A stretch of DNA of 64,000 nt from an uncultured Clostridia bacterium (lineage in GTDB: Bacteria > Bacillota > Clostridia > UBA1212 > UBA1255), in contig CAJFUB010000039.1 in NCBI GenBank assembly GCA_904420095.1, positions 62,001-126,000 of the forward strand. The letters are read 5' to 3'. Made by a program: the position numbers and the translations under genes. Under the pieces are notes generated by a model. That model ran no database searches. It saw nothing but the letters and a program-made list of their open reading frames with translations, and was not told the DNA's origin. Positions 1 through 9,152 of this stretch are shown here, one piece after another (the stretch's first letter is position 1; each line of letters opens with the position of its first letter).

Positions 1-1065
1 GATCCCGTTTCCACGGAGCCGTTCCACATAATCCATAATATATTCCTGCACGAGGTCGATCTGCTCGGAAACGCCGGAGATGCTGAACATGGCATAGTCG
101 CGTTCGATTTCATAGGAGGCGTAAAAATCGTAATTGATATATCCGTTCTCGTACAGTTTCTCGTACAGCTCGGAGGAGGTTCCAAGCAGCAGCTCCTTTA
201 CCATGCTTCCCGCCAGCCGCCGCCGCATCCGTTCCTTCCCCTGATAGCGCTCCGGCCTGTCTTTAAAACCGAAATTAAAAATCGGCAAAGGCGTATCCAT
301 TCTGCGCGCCGAACGCGTTCCGGCGAGCTGCGCCGGTTCGTCCGGCAGCAGCTTTTCAATTTTATCTGAGGCATTCTGCGGCAATTCCGCACGATCCACC
401 GCGCGGTAAACCGTCTCCCGGTCGAAATCGCCTACTACGGTAAGGCACATGTTCCGCGGCCTGTAGAATGCGGCGTGGCTCTGATACAGGATCTCCGGAG
501 TAATCTGCCGCACCGACGCCTCCGTGCCCGCGATGTCCTTTTTCACGGGATTCTTCTGATAAAGCAGTCCCAGCAAATCCATTTCGCAGACATAATACGG
601 ATCATCCAGATACATGTTGATTTCCTGAATAATGATTCCCTTTTCTTTTTCTACATTTTGCTCCGTAAAATACGGATGGAATACATGCCGAAGCAGCAGA
701 TCCAGACATTGCTCAAAATTTTCGGTGCAGCTGAAATAATAATACGTTTTGGAATATCCTGTCGCCGCGTTGCAGTCTGCGCCCAGCGCCGCAAACTGGT
801 TCATTACGTCGCCCTCGGGCTGCTCATATAATTTGTGCTCCAGAAAATGCGCGCTGCCGTCCGGAATCTGAATCCGTTTTTCTCCGATTCTGTATTCCGT
901 GTTGATCGAGCCGAAGTCCGTTGTCAGAACCGCAAATTTTTTTCGATACCCTCTTTTCGGGATGATTTGAATATGAAGCCCCGAGGGATGGTCGTATTCA
1001 TAGATTCTTTCATTCAGCGCGTCATAGACGCGCTCTGTGACAATTCTTTCCCTTTCGTTTCTCAT
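1..1065 (-). CDS. ymfH: M16 family zinc metallopeptidase, YmfH type (3' end cut by window edge)
   Basis: Open frame of 355 codons from the ATG at 1065 to the window edge, so the C-terminal part is missing. The zinc site HFLEH (HxxEH, residues 73-77) is intact, and a downstream acidic patch (EKGIIIQEINMYLDD) supplies the third ligand expected of active M16 enzymes. Its start overlaps the stop of the RibF-YmfF gene as ATGA (1062-1065), which implies translational coupling. M16B proteins often work as pairs of one active and one inactive subunit; this is the active partner of the inactive YmfF half encoded just upstream. In other Firmicutes the pair is annotated as associated with EF-P modification. 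The substrate is unknown. Family call is firm, role is inferred. Confidence 0.88.
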   Translation of the reverse strand, partial: MRNERERIVTERVYDALNERIYEYDHPSGLHIQIIPKRGYRKKFAVLTTDFGSINTEYRIGEKRIQIPDGSAHFLEHKLYEQPEGDVMNQFAALGADCNAATGYSKTYYYFSCTENFEQCLDLLLRHVFHPYFTEQNVEKEKGIIIQEINMYLDDPYYVCEMDLLGLLYQKNPVKKDIAGTEASVRQITPEILYQSHAAFYRPRNMCLTVVGDFDRETVYRAVDRAELPQNASDKIEKLLPDEPAQLAGTRSARRMDTPLPIFNFGFKDRPERYQGKERMRRRLAGSMVKELLLGTSSELYEKLYENGYINYDFYASYEIERDYAMFSISGVSEQIDLVQEYIMDYVERLRGNGI

Positions 1066-3296
1066 GCCTCATCCTCCGAAGTCAGAAAATAAACCGTATC
1101 GAGCGTCATGCGTCCGGCTGCTTTTACAATGTCCTCAACGGATACTTCCGCGATATGACGCGCATATTCATCGGGATCCGCAATCTGCTCCATAAAGGTC
1201 TGGCCGAAATAATATTGGAGCAGCTGGCTCTGGCTGTCTCCATAGGATGCCAGATCATTTCTGAGCAGCTTAACTGCCGCCTCGTATTCTTCCGTGGTAA
1301 TTTCTCCATTCCTGATGGCAGCTACCTGTTCCCGAATCAGCGCTTCGGCCACGGCTCTGTCCTTCGGATCGATTGCGCAGAATGCAAATAGGATTCCCTT
1401 CATTTTGTTGGTATATGCCGCCGCATAATATGCCAGGCTGTGCTTTTCTCTAATATTGACAAAAAGCTTTGACTGGGTGCCCTGTCCCAGGATAACGCCG
1501 CAAAGCGCGGCAGCGTAATAATCGGAGGACTCCGGCGGCGTATTCGTCCGGTAGCCCAGGAACAGCTTACCCTGCGTAACATTCATTTTCTCTTCCGCAT
1601 ACTTAATATTCGTCTCAGGGATTTCACGCTTTTCCACATAGGCCCTGTGCAGCGTCACGCGTCCCCCCGCCGGGAACCGGTTCTGTGCGTACGCTGTCAG
1701 CTCCTCCGGATACGTTTCTCCGCAGAAAAATATTTTTACTCTGGATTTCGCAAGATATTCCTTCCGGTAATAGTCGTACAGACCGGAGGGCGTAAGGCCG
1801 TCTCCATCTCCCGCGCCGCCCAGCTGATATACCGCGTAGGGCTCCCCCTCGCACATAATTTCGGTGCAGCGGCGCTGTGCATAGGCATGCTTGTCGTTGA
1901 TCAGAGAACGAATCTGATGATCGCGGTTTGTCCGCTCGCGTTCAAACACACTGCCGACAAAGCCCTTTCTGCCGTTATATTCCTCAGTTACCGGATTCGT
2001 AATCAGTTCGAACAGAAACGCTATGACGTCTCGTTCCAGTTCGGGATAATCCGCCGCATATTTTCGAGCAGTATATTCGATCAGGAACTCAGAATACTGG
2101 ATCTCACCGAGCGACGACGTTCCCACGGTAAGGCCGGCGCCGTACAGCTCCTGGAGGCGGCCGGAAATCTGTCTCATCGTAGGATACTTTTCGCAGCCCG
2201 CATTTAAAATTGCAGGGATCAGCGCATTCTGGTACGCGTGCTCTTTCGAAAGGTTGTCGCACAGCAGAATCCGCACGACCGATGTTTTAAACTTATCGGC
2301 AGGGATATGATAAATTTCCACGCCTCCCTTTTCGTAAACCTTTTTCATTCCTTCACTCATGGTTTTCCTTTCATCCAAATCATGCCGCAGCTGGCGCATC
2401 AATTCCTCTGCTGAAGGGAACGCAATCTCACCGCGCATTTTTTTAATAAATTCCACTTCTATATCATGCCCGTAAAGATCGCCTTTAAACCCGATAATAT
2501 GTGTCTCTATCGTTACGGCGGTAATATTCTGAAACGTCGGATTGTTGCCGACGTTCGTAATGCTGCGGTACGTCTTGCCCCCGGCTTTGGTGATCGTAGC
2601 GTAGACGCCGAAGCACGGCAGCGCAAACCCTTCCTTTGGAATAATATTGGCCGTAGGGAAGCCGAGCGTCTTTCCCACGTTCCGTCCCTGAATCACGCGT
2701 CCCGGAATCGTATAATACCGGCCTGTCAGAGCGCGGAAATCATGCATCTTTCCCTCCTGGATCAGCTTTCTTAGGATCGTGCTTGAAACGGTGACAAGCT
2801 CGCCAGAGCAGGGCAGCAGCCTTCGCACGGGAGGAACGACAAACACGGTAAAGCCGTATTTTTCTCCATACGCCACAAGCTCTTCGGAGGTTCCGCGCCC
2901 GCGATCTCCGTATGTGTAGTCGTATCCTACGACGACAATTTTTGCGTGCAGCCTGCCGACCAGTATTTTTTTAACAAACTCCTCCGGAGCCGTGTGTGCG
3001 TATTCCTCGTCGAAATACTCCAGAAACAGCTCGTCCACGCCGGTTTCCTCAAGGGTTTTGATTTTCCGTTCCTCAGACAGAATCAGCGGCGTTGGTTTAT
3101 CTTTACAGATAACGTGGTTGGGATGGTTTTCAAAGGTATAAATCATGGAGCGCAAATCTCTTTTTGCGCATTCCAGGATCAGCTTTTCGATCAGCGCCGC
3201 ATGTCCGGCATGGATCCCGTCGAAATTCCCGAGTCCTACGCCGCGGCCGGCATCAGCATCTTCAGCATTTTCAAAGCGTCCTCTATATACGTTCAT
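1062..3296 (-). CDS. ribF: RibF (riboflavin kinase/FAD synthetase) fused in frame to inactive M16 peptidase YmfF
   Basis: One 744-residue frame holds two complete proteins. Residues 1-312 are RibF, which makes FMN and FAD from riboflavin: nucleotidyltransferase motif GNFDGIHAGH (23-32) and kinase motif GRNVGKTLGFPTANI (about 207-220). Residues 313-744 match YmfF, an M16 family member without the HxxEH zinc site, normally a free protein of about 430 residues. The join comes exactly where a normal RibF would end, and the Met at 2360 has a ribosome-binding-like AAAGGA in front of it, so YmfF may also be made alone. I chose ATG 3296 over TTG 3314 because AGGTG sits six bases ahead of it. It overlaps the upstream Feo gene stop and the ymfH start by ATGA. 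Confidence 0.9.
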   Translation of the reverse strand: MNVYRGRFENAEDADAGRGVGLGNFDGIHAGHAALIEKLILECAKRDLRSMIYTFENHPNHVICKDKPTPLILSEERKIKTLEETGVDELFLEYFDEEYAHTAPEEFVKKILVGRLHAKIVVVGYDYTYGDRGRGTSEELVAYGEKYGFTVFVVPPVRRLLPCSGELVTVSSTILRKLIQEGKMHDFRALTGRYYTIPGRVIQGRNVGKTLGFPTANIIPKEGFALPCFGVYATITKAGGKTYRSITNVGNNPTFQNITAVTIETHIIGFKGDLYGHDIEVEFIKKMRGEIAFPSAEELMRQLRHDLDERKTMSEGMKKVYEKGGVEIYHIPADKFKTSVVRILLCDNLSKEHAYQNALIPAILNAGCEKYPTMRQISGRLQELYGAGLTVGTSSLGEIQYSEFLIEYTARKYAADYPELERDVIAFLFELITNPVTEEYNGRKGFVGSVFERERTNRDHQIRSLINDKHAYAQRRCTEIMCEGEPYAVYQLGGAGDGDGLTPSGLYDYYRKEYLAKSRVKIFFCGETYPEELTAYAQNRFPAGGRVTLHRAYVEKREIPETNIKYAEEKMNVTQGKLFLGYRTNTPPESSDYYAAALCGVILGQGTQSKLFVNIREKHSLAYYAAAYTNKMKGILFAFCAIDPKDRAVAEALIREQVAAIRNGEITTEEYEAAVKLLRNDLASYGDSQSQLLQYYFGQTFMEQIADPDEYARHIAEVSVEDIVKAAGRMTLDTVYFLTSEDEA
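2361..2372 (-). promoter_or_regulatory. Possible internal ribosome binding site for a free YmfF
   Basis: Inside the fused ribF-ymfF frame the minus strand reads GAAAGGAAAACC directly before ATG AGT (ATG at 2360-2358). AAAGGA at about six bases from an ATG is an acceptable Shine-Dalgarno site. Starting there gives a 432-residue protein, the usual size of YmfF, and leaves a RibF part of normal size. This suggests two genes whose separating stop codon was lost, with separate initiation perhaps retained. Confidence 0.45.
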
Positions 3297-3427
3297 TTTT
3301 CGCACCTGTCGCAATCCCCGTGACAGCCGCCGCAGTCTTGCTTCTTCCTGTTTTTAAAATGTTTTATGAGCGAGTATGCGCCCCAGGCGAGCGCCGCAGC
3401 CGCCAGTAAATACGGTATTACCTTCAT
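3293..3427 (-). CDS. FeoB-associated Cys-rich membrane protein (44 aa)
   Basis: A 44-residue protein, MKVIPYLLAAAALAWGAYSL at the N-terminus (one membrane helix), then a basic stretch (KHFKNRKK) and a Cys cluster DCGGCHGDCDRC at the C-terminus. This architecture is the small Cys-rich membrane protein family that follows feoB in many Firmicutes. It starts 18 bases after the feoB stop with GAGGGTGA as ribosome binding site, and its TGA overlaps the ATG of the ribF fusion (ATGA). A role in handling ferrous iron at the membrane is inferred from context and the Cys cluster; the biochemical function of the family is not well established. Confidence 0.87.
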   Translation of the reverse strand: MKVIPYLLAAAALAWGAYSLIKHFKNRKKQDCGGCHGDCDRCEK

Positions 3428-3445
3428 TCGTTTCACCCTCGTTCC

Positions 3446-5518
3446 TTACAGAATGAGCAGCCCGATCCGGTATGCCAGCACAGACATCACGTATGCAATT
3501 CCGATCTGATACGCAGCGCTGCCGAGCGCCCATTTCCAGCCGCCAAGTTCCCGTTTCATCGTTGCGAAGGCAGCGACACACGGTATGTACAGCAGTGTAA
3601 AAATGAGAAATGCATACGCCGCGGCCGGCGTTCCAAACGTTCCGGCCAAGATTCCCGCCGCCTCTGCTCCGGCGGTGGACGAAATGCCGTAAAACAGGCA
3701 CATTGAGGAAACCACCGCTTCCTTGGCCACAAAGCCGGTCAGAAGAGACACCGCAGCCTGCCACGTTCCAAAGCCCGCAGGTTTGAAAACCGGCGCCAGA
3801 AAGCTTCCGATCACCCCAAGCATACTGCTTTCGCTATCCGCTGTAAAATGCATCGTAAAATCAAAGCTTTGCAGGAACCACAGCAATACGCTCATTCCGA
3901 AAATCAGCGTGGCTGCTTTTTTGATAAAATGCTCTATTTTATCCCAGACATGGCGCAGCGTGCTCTGGAGTCCGGGCATTCTGTACGGAGGAAGCTCAAG
4001 TACGAACGGCGCGTCGGCGCCGCGGAACAGCGTTTTTTTGAACAGAATTCCTGACAAAATTCCGCATACGATCCCGATCAGATACAGGCTGAACACGACG
4101 AGTCCTCTGTATTTTGCAAAAAAGATCTGAGAAATGAAGCCGTAAATCGGCAGCTTTGCGGAGCACGACATGAAAGGCACCAGCATGATCGTCATGCGCC
4201 GATCCTTCATGTTTTCCATTGTACGCGCCGCCATGACCGCCGGCACAGAGCAGCCGAAGCCCATCAGCATCGGAATAAACGCTTTGCCGGAGAGTCCGAA
4301 TTTCCGCAGCAGCCGGTCCATGATAAAAGCGATGCGCGACATATATCCGCTGTCCTCCAAAAGAGAAAGAAGACAAAACAGAATTGCGATCTGCGGCAGA
4401 AAGGTCAGAACGCCGCCCACACCGCCGATGACGCCGTCCACAAGGAGGCTCTCGATCCATACGGGAGAATCCGCAGCTTCAAGCAAGCTCGAAACGAAAG
4501 GTGAAAAGATGTCGCCGATAAGCGTTGACACTCCATCCTGCAGCAGGGCGCCAAGCGTGGAAAACGTCAGCGTAAAAATCAGAAACATGATCAGCAGGAA
4601 AATCGGAATCGCAAAAATTTTATGCGTGACCACGGCGTCAATTTTCTCCGTTGCCGTTTTTTTTCCAAGGCTCGATTTCACGACGGCCTTCGCAACAATT
4701 TTTTCTATGTATTTATAGCGGCTGTCCGCCACCATGGTTTCCCTGTCCCCTAATTTGCTGGAGCTTTCATATTCGCGGGCTATTTTCTCTATTTGTTCAA
4801 AGGGCTCCTCCGGAATTTCCAGATTTTTTTTCAGGAGCTCGTCACCCTCCAGCATCTTGATCGAGGTCCAATGCACCGGAAGGCCTGCGCGTTTTGCGTA
4901 CGGATATACAATGCTGTCGATTCTGTGATGAATTTGATGCGTATAATCGTCGTACAAATCATCCGGCTCTATCACAAAGCCGCGTTCCGCCTGGCGCACG
5001 GCTTCGCGGATCAGCTCCTGGGTTCCTTCTCCGGTCTTCGCTGTGATGGGAACGACCGGAATATTCAAAAGCTTTGAAAGCATTGGGGCATTGATGGAGT
5101 CCCCTCTGGCGTAGACCTCGTCCATCATATTCAGCGCGATCACAACGGGACGCTCCATTTCGATCAGCTGGATGCTCAGGTACAGGTTCCGTTCTATATT
5201 CGTAGCGTCCACAATATTGATCACAACGTCGGGCTTTTCTTTTGTCACATAATCCCTCGCAACAATTTCCTCCATGGAATATGGCGACAAAGAATAAATA
5301 CCCGGAAGATCGACCAGTGTAATGCTGCAGCCAAGCTCTTCCGCCTGCTTAACACTGCCTTCTTTTTTTTCTACCGTTACGCCGGGCCAGTTGCCGACAT
5401 ATTGGTTGCTGCCCGTCATATGGTTGAACAGCGTCGTTTTTCCGCTGTTCGGATTGCCGACGAGCGCCATTCTGAGATTCCTGCTGCTTGTTTTTTCCGA
5501 TATACGTTCTGCCATCAT
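3446..5518 (-). CDS. feoB: Ferrous iron transport GTPase FeoB
   Basis: 690 residues, usual FeoB length. The N-terminal cytosolic G domain shows G1 GNPNSGKTT (21-29), the NWPGVTVEKK switch, G3 DLPGIYS and G4 NMMD, followed by a helical GDI-like region. From about residue 290 the protein is a polytopic membrane domain with the Gate signatures FIPMLMGFGCSVPA and FMSCSAKLPIY. It moves Fe2+ into the cytoplasm. Its ATG overlaps the feoA stop (ATGA), and a second ATG follows at once, so the start may be 5518 or 5515. The 3' end is followed by the small Cys-rich Feo protein, giving a feoA-feoB-small protein operon. Confidence 0.97.
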   Translation of the reverse strand: MMAERISEKTSSRNLRMALVGNPNSGKTTLFNHMTGSNQYVGNWPGVTVEKKEGSVKQAEELGCSITLVDLPGIYSLSPYSMEEIVARDYVTKEKPDVVINIVDATNIERNLYLSIQLIEMERPVVIALNMMDEVYARGDSINAPMLSKLLNIPVVPITAKTGEGTQELIREAVRQAERGFVIEPDDLYDDYTHQIHHRIDSIVYPYAKRAGLPVHWTSIKMLEGDELLKKNLEIPEEPFEQIEKIAREYESSSKLGDRETMVADSRYKYIEKIVAKAVVKSSLGKKTATEKIDAVVTHKIFAIPIFLLIMFLIFTLTFSTLGALLQDGVSTLIGDIFSPFVSSLLEAADSPVWIESLLVDGVIGGVGGVLTFLPQIAILFCLLSLLEDSGYMSRIAFIMDRLLRKFGLSGKAFIPMLMGFGCSVPAVMAARTMENMKDRRMTIMLVPFMSCSAKLPIYGFISQIFFAKYRGLVVFSLYLIGIVCGILSGILFKKTLFRGADAPFVLELPPYRMPGLQSTLRHVWDKIEHFIKKAATLIFGMSVLLWFLQSFDFTMHFTADSESSMLGVIGSFLAPVFKPAGFGTWQAAVSLLTGFVAKEAVVSSMCLFYGISSTAGAEAAGILAGTFGTPAAAYAFLIFTLLYIPCVAAFATMKRELGGWKWALGSAAYQIGIAYVMSVLAYRIGLLIL

Positions 5519-5751
5519 AGTCCCTTATCGTCTTCGCATAAATAAATTTTTGCCGCATCGTCTCTGCGCAGAGAAAGCTCATATCCGCGCAGAATCACTT
5601 TGATCGGATCTCCCAGAGGAGCGATCGTCTTGATCTGGATCCGTGTGCCGGGAGTAACTCCCATATCGATCAGCCGCCTTCTGAGCGCGCCCGTGCCCTC
5701 CAGCCGTTCCACGATTCCCGACTGGCCCGTTTTGAGATCCTTCAGTGTCAT
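5515..5751 (-). CDS. feoA: FeoA family ferrous iron transport accessory protein
   Basis: 78 residues with the SH3-like FeoA fold: MTLKDLKTGQSGIV at the start, RRRLIDMGVTPGT in the middle and DPIKVILRGYELSLRRDDA near the end, all hallmark segments. FeoA is a small cytosolic partner of FeoB. The start is set by GGAGG eight bases upstream of ATG 5751. It lies 55 bases after the rpoD stop, and that gap is AT-rich with short imperfect repeats (TTTATGAATGCCTCA and TTTATACATTCTCAG), a possible metal-regulator site, though I cannot match it to a Fur or DtxR consensus. Confidence 0.95.
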   Translation of the reverse strand: MTLKDLKTGQSGIVERLEGTGALRRRLIDMGVTPGTRIQIKTIAPLGDPIKVILRGYELSLRRDDAAKIYLCEDDKGL

Positions 5752-5806
5752 ATCTATTCGCCTCCAGGAAATATTATATTTATGAATGCCTCATATTTAT
5801 ACATTC

Positions 5807-7222
5807 TCAGTCAATATAATCCTTAAGCTTTTTACTGCGGCTCGGATGCCGTAATTTACGAAGCGCCTTTGCTTCGATCTGACGAATGCGCTCTCTGGTG
5901 ACGTGAAATTCTCTTCCGACCTCTTCCAGTGTTCTCTGGCAGCCGTCGTCAAGGCCGAAGCGAAGCTTCAATACTTTCTGCTCCCGGGGCGTCAGCGTCT
6001 CCAATACCTCCATCAGCTGCTCCCGCAGTAAAATCGCCGCAGCACTTTCTGAAGGCGCCGGCGCATCCTCGTCTGGTATAAAATCACCGATATGGCTGTC
6101 CTCTTCTTCTCCGACCGGCGTTTCCAGCGATACGGGATCCTGTGAAATTTTCATAATCTCGCGTACCTTATCAACCGGCATATTCATTTCCTGCGCAATC
6201 TGCTCCGGCGTCGGATCCTTCCCCAGCTCCTGAGAGAGCTGCCTCGAAACACGTCCGAGCTTATGAATGGTCTCCACCATATGCACAGGAATCCGAATGG
6301 TACGCGCCTGGTCCGCAATGGCGCGCGTGATTGCCTGACGAATCCACCAAGTAGCATAAGTACTGAATTTATAGCCTTTCCGGTAATCAAATTTCTCTAC
6401 CGCTTTCAAAAGGCCAAGATTCCCCTCCTGAATCAAATCCAGGAACTGCATTCCCTTTCCGACGTAGCGCTTTGCAATGCTGACGACCAGTCTCAGATTC
6501 GCCTCGTTCAGCCTGTCCTTTGCAGCCTCGTCGCCGTTTTCAATTCGGATCGCAAGCTCCACCTCTTCTTCCGCGGTCAGAAGCGGCACCTTTCCAATTT
6601 CCTTCAGGTACATCCGCACATGATCCTCCAGACCGACGCCCTCCGCCAGCGACTCCAGGTCCTCCGCGTATTGCTTGCCCGTTTCTTCCGGCACGCCGTC
6701 AAAATCTCCGACGATATTAATTCCAACGCGTTCCGCGACCTCATATACCTTGTCGATGATATCGGATTCCAGATCCGACTCGTCCAGTACCGAATTGATC
6801 TCGTCAAAGGTTAAAGCGCCCTTCATTTTCCCACGTTCGAACAGTCCGATGATCAGGGGATTATCATTAAACAGCGCTTTATCCTCCTTAGACAGCAGCG
6901 TGCTGCTTCCGTTATATTCGCCGTCTTCATAATGGAGGATCTGATTATCAAAGGAAGCGGGAACCGGCTCGCTGAATTCGTCGATTTCTTCCTCCGCAAT
7001 TGCCTCCACTGCATCTACATCCACATCGAAGTCAAGCGGTTCTTCAATGCCGTCCAGATTTTCCGGTTCTTCTATTTCAAAAACATCCGGTTCCTCTGAA
7101 TCCTCGGACAACTCGTCTTCGAAACCGTCGTCCTCCTCTTCCTTAAATGCATCCGTAAATTCTTCGTTAAAATCGAAATCGTCTGCTGCGTTCTTGCCGT
7201 CTGTCTCATGTCTACCGCTCAT
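5807..7222 (-). CDS. rpoD: Primary sigma factor RpoD/SigA with long acidic N-terminus
   Basis: 471 residues. From about residue 115 it reads as a standard group 1 sigma factor: region 1.1 ([16 protein letters not shown]), region 1.2/2 (VRMYLKEIG, the core-binding [11 protein letters not shown] and [12 protein letters not shown], and the -10 recognition stretch [15 protein letters not shown]), regions 3 and 4 ending in the [20 protein letters not shown]. In front is an extension of roughly 90-110 residues in which about 40% are Asp or Glu. The gene overlaps dnaG by 11 bases, the dnaG-rpoD arrangement of Firmicutes. It should recognise the TTGACA/TATAAT promoters found in this window. Confidence 0.97.
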   Translation of the reverse strand: MSGRHETDGKNAADDFDFNEEFTDAFKEEEDDGFEDELSEDSEEPDVFEIEEPENLDGIEEPLDFDVDVDAVEAIAEEEIDEFSEPVPASFDNQILHYEDGEYNGSSTLLSKEDKALFNDNPLIIGLFERGKMKGALTFDEINSVLDESDLESDIIDKVYEVAERVGINIVGDFDGVPEETGKQYAEDLESLAEGVGLEDHVRMYLKEIGKVPLLTAEEEVELAIRIENGDEAAKDRLNEANLRLVVSIAKRYVGKGMQFLDLIQEGNLGLLKAVEKFDYRKGYKFSTYATWWIRQAITRAIADQARTIRIPVHMVETIHKLGRVSRQLSQELGKDPTPEQIAQEMNMPVDKVREIMKISQDPVSLETPVGEEEDSHIGDFIPDEDAPAPSESAAAILLREQLMEVLETLTPREQKVLKLRFGLDDGCQRTLEEVGREFHVTRERIRQIEAKALRKLRHPSRSKKLKDYID

Positions 7223-9056
7223 TTTTAAAGTTCTTCCTTTCTTCGATGATTGCCGCTGTTTCTTTTACAAGAGCGGCTCTGTCTTCTTCATTTATTTCTG
7301 CATTTTCCAGCATCTCGTTGATGCATGCGATTTTCCGGTCGCAGTTCAGGATTCCGCAGGTTCGAATGAGTGCCTCGCACGCGGCCTCCGGATCCGGGGG
7401 CCGCAGCCATTTTCCGATCAGATCCGTCAGGAGCCTCACATCCGCTTCCGGCGCGTCGGCCGCATCCGAAAGCACCGCCTCCAGTCCCGTCTTTCCTCCG
7501 CTGTCAAAACGATTTTTGAGTCTTTCCAAAAGAATTTTATTTCTTTCGCAATAAAGCAGGCCCCGGACCTTTTCATAATACCGTTCCATGGTATGCGAAT
7601 CGTCGCTCATCAGCAGAAGCAAGGTTTTTTCCAGCTTGTCCAATTTCAGCTTTTCCGCGGAATGAACGTCTTCCTCCTCCGTATTATTACCGTTTTCTCT
7701 GGTTTTTATATTTTTTATGACTCGCCGGCTTTCCTGCATGTCCGCCGTCGAAGACGCGCCGCCGCGCCGGAGACGTTCAAGCTCCGCCAGCAGGGCGTCT
7801 TTTGAGATCCGATACGTGCCGGAAAACCATTCCGCGTACAAATCACGCTCTGCTTCGCCCCTGATGCCCGCCAGGATCTTGGTAGAAGCCCTGAGAAACA
7901 TCGCTTTTGATTCCAGGGAGGAGGGCGGATATTTCTCCGAAATTTTCTGGATTTTATATTCGATCAATGATTTTGAGGCGTCGACCGCCTTCAGCAGGTC
8001 TTCCGCGCTGTGTCTGCGCAGAAACTCATCGGGGTCTTTTACGCCTGCATCGGCCTCGGACAGGGAAAGAACGCGCACGCGAAATCCCGCTTGCGCCAGG
8101 ATATCCAGCCCCCGCAGGGTTGCCTTCTGCCCCGCACCGTCTGCATCATATCCAATGATCGCCTCGGTAAAATATTTCTTCAGCAGCCGCGCCTGCGCCT
8201 GCGTCAGCGCCGTTCCCAGAGAGGCCACTGCCCAGCCGATCCCTGCTTTGTGCAGGGCAATGCAGTCCATATAACCCTCTACGATAAGAACACGCTCGGA
8301 CTGAGACTTTTTGGCCAGATTCAGCCCGTACAGATTGCTGCCTTTGCTGTATGCGGGAGTTTCGGGCGAGTTCAGATATTTGGGGAGCGAATCGTCCAGG
8401 ACGCGCCCCCCGAACGCGATAACATTTCCCGAAACGTCGAGTATGGGAAACATGATCCTGTTCCGGAATTTATCATAGTATCCTGAACCATCCTTCCGCG
8501 CCGTAATCAGCCCGGCTTTTTCCAGAAGCGCGGGATCGGGCGCAGCGCCGCTTTGCGTAAAATGCCGGTATAGCGCATCCCAGCTGTCGGGTGCAAAGCC
8601 CAGACCGAACTGCTTGACCGTCTCGGCCCGAAGGCCCCGGTCGTATAGATATTTCTGGGCGGACGGAGCATGCTTCAGCGTCTCGTAAAAAAATCTTGCC
8701 GCAACGCGGTTTACGGAATAAATATCATTCCGGAGCCGGCTCCTCTCTTCCTGTTCCCTGCTGACAGCGCGCTCCAGGCGAATCCCAGCGCGTTTCGCCA
8801 GAAATTCAAGTGCCTCAGGATAATTAAGATTTTCGGCCAGCATGATGAAATTTACTACGTTTCCGCCTTTGCCGCAGCCGAAGCATTTAAAAATCTGCTT
8901 GCCCTCATGCACGGAGAAAGACGGTGTTTTTTCATTATGAAACGGACACAGTCCGCTGTAGCCGCTGCCTTTTCGTTCGAGCTTCACATACTCGCCGATC
9001 ACTTCGCCGATATCGTTTTTTTCAATAATTTCGTCGATTTGCTGCTGCGAAATCAT
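7212..9056 (-). CDS. dnaG: DNA primase DnaG
   Basis: 614 residues. N-terminal CHC2 zinc finger (C37, H40, C58, C61 in CPFH and CFGCGKGG), then the RNA polymerase core with [16 protein letters not shown], and the Toprim fold with [10 protein letters not shown] (near 260) and the metal-binding GYDADGAG (near 305). The C-terminal part would bind the replicative helicase. It makes RNA primers at the replication fork. ATG 9056 follows AAAGGTG at a normal distance. It is co-transcribed with, and overlaps, rpoD downstream. Confidence 0.97.
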   Translation of the reverse strand: MISQQQIDEIIEKNDIGEVIGEYVKLERKGSGYSGLCPFHNEKTPSFSVHEGKQIFKCFGCGKGGNVVNFIMLAENLNYPEALEFLAKRAGIRLERAVSREQEERSRLRNDIYSVNRVAARFFYETLKHAPSAQKYLYDRGLRAETVKQFGLGFAPDSWDALYRHFTQSGAAPDPALLEKAGLITARKDGSGYYDKFRNRIMFPILDVSGNVIAFGGRVLDDSLPKYLNSPETPAYSKGSNLYGLNLAKKSQSERVLIVEGYMDCIALHKAGIGWAVASLGTALTQAQARLLKKYFTEAIIGYDADGAGQKATLRGLDILAQAGFRVRVLSLSEADAGVKDPDEFLRRHSAEDLLKAVDASKSLIEYKIQKISEKYPPSSLESKAMFLRASTKILAGIRGEAERDLYAEWFSGTYRISKDALLAELERLRRGGASSTADMQESRRVIKNIKTRENGNNTEEEDVHSAEKLKLDKLEKTLLLLMSDDSHTMERYYEKVRGLLYCERNKILLERLKNRFDSGGKTGLEAVLSDAADAPEADVRLLTDLIGKWLRPPDPEAACEALIRTCGILNCDRKIACINEMLENAEINEEDRAALVKETAAIIEERKNFKNER

Positions 9057-9083
9057 GCCCTGCGCACCTTTCCTGAAATAAGT

Positions 9084-9116
9084 ATTACAGCGGCGACCTT
9101 CTGTCTCCGCTGTAAT
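9084..9116. terminator. Perfect 10-bp inverted repeat between L,D-transpeptidase gene and dnaG
   Basis: Arms ATTACAGCGG (9084-9093) and CCGCTGTAAT (9107-9116) are perfect complements around a 13-base loop. It lies between the stop of the L,D-transpeptidase gene (9153) and the dnaG start (9056). A hairpin here could end the upstream transcript, but no clear T-run follows on either strand, so a terminator role is uncertain; it could also act in the dnaG leader. Confidence 0.45.
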
Positions 9117-9152
9117 ATACGACGCAAAACGAAAAAATCCTTTTTATTTCTG

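Noticed and set aside
3297-3440. FMN riboswitch controlling ribF
   Set aside because: The space upstream of ribF is filled by the small Feo protein gene and shows no RFN element.
5752-5806. Fur or DtxR box ahead of feoA
   Set aside because: Only imperfect AT-rich repeats are seen; no match to known consensus sites that I could defend.
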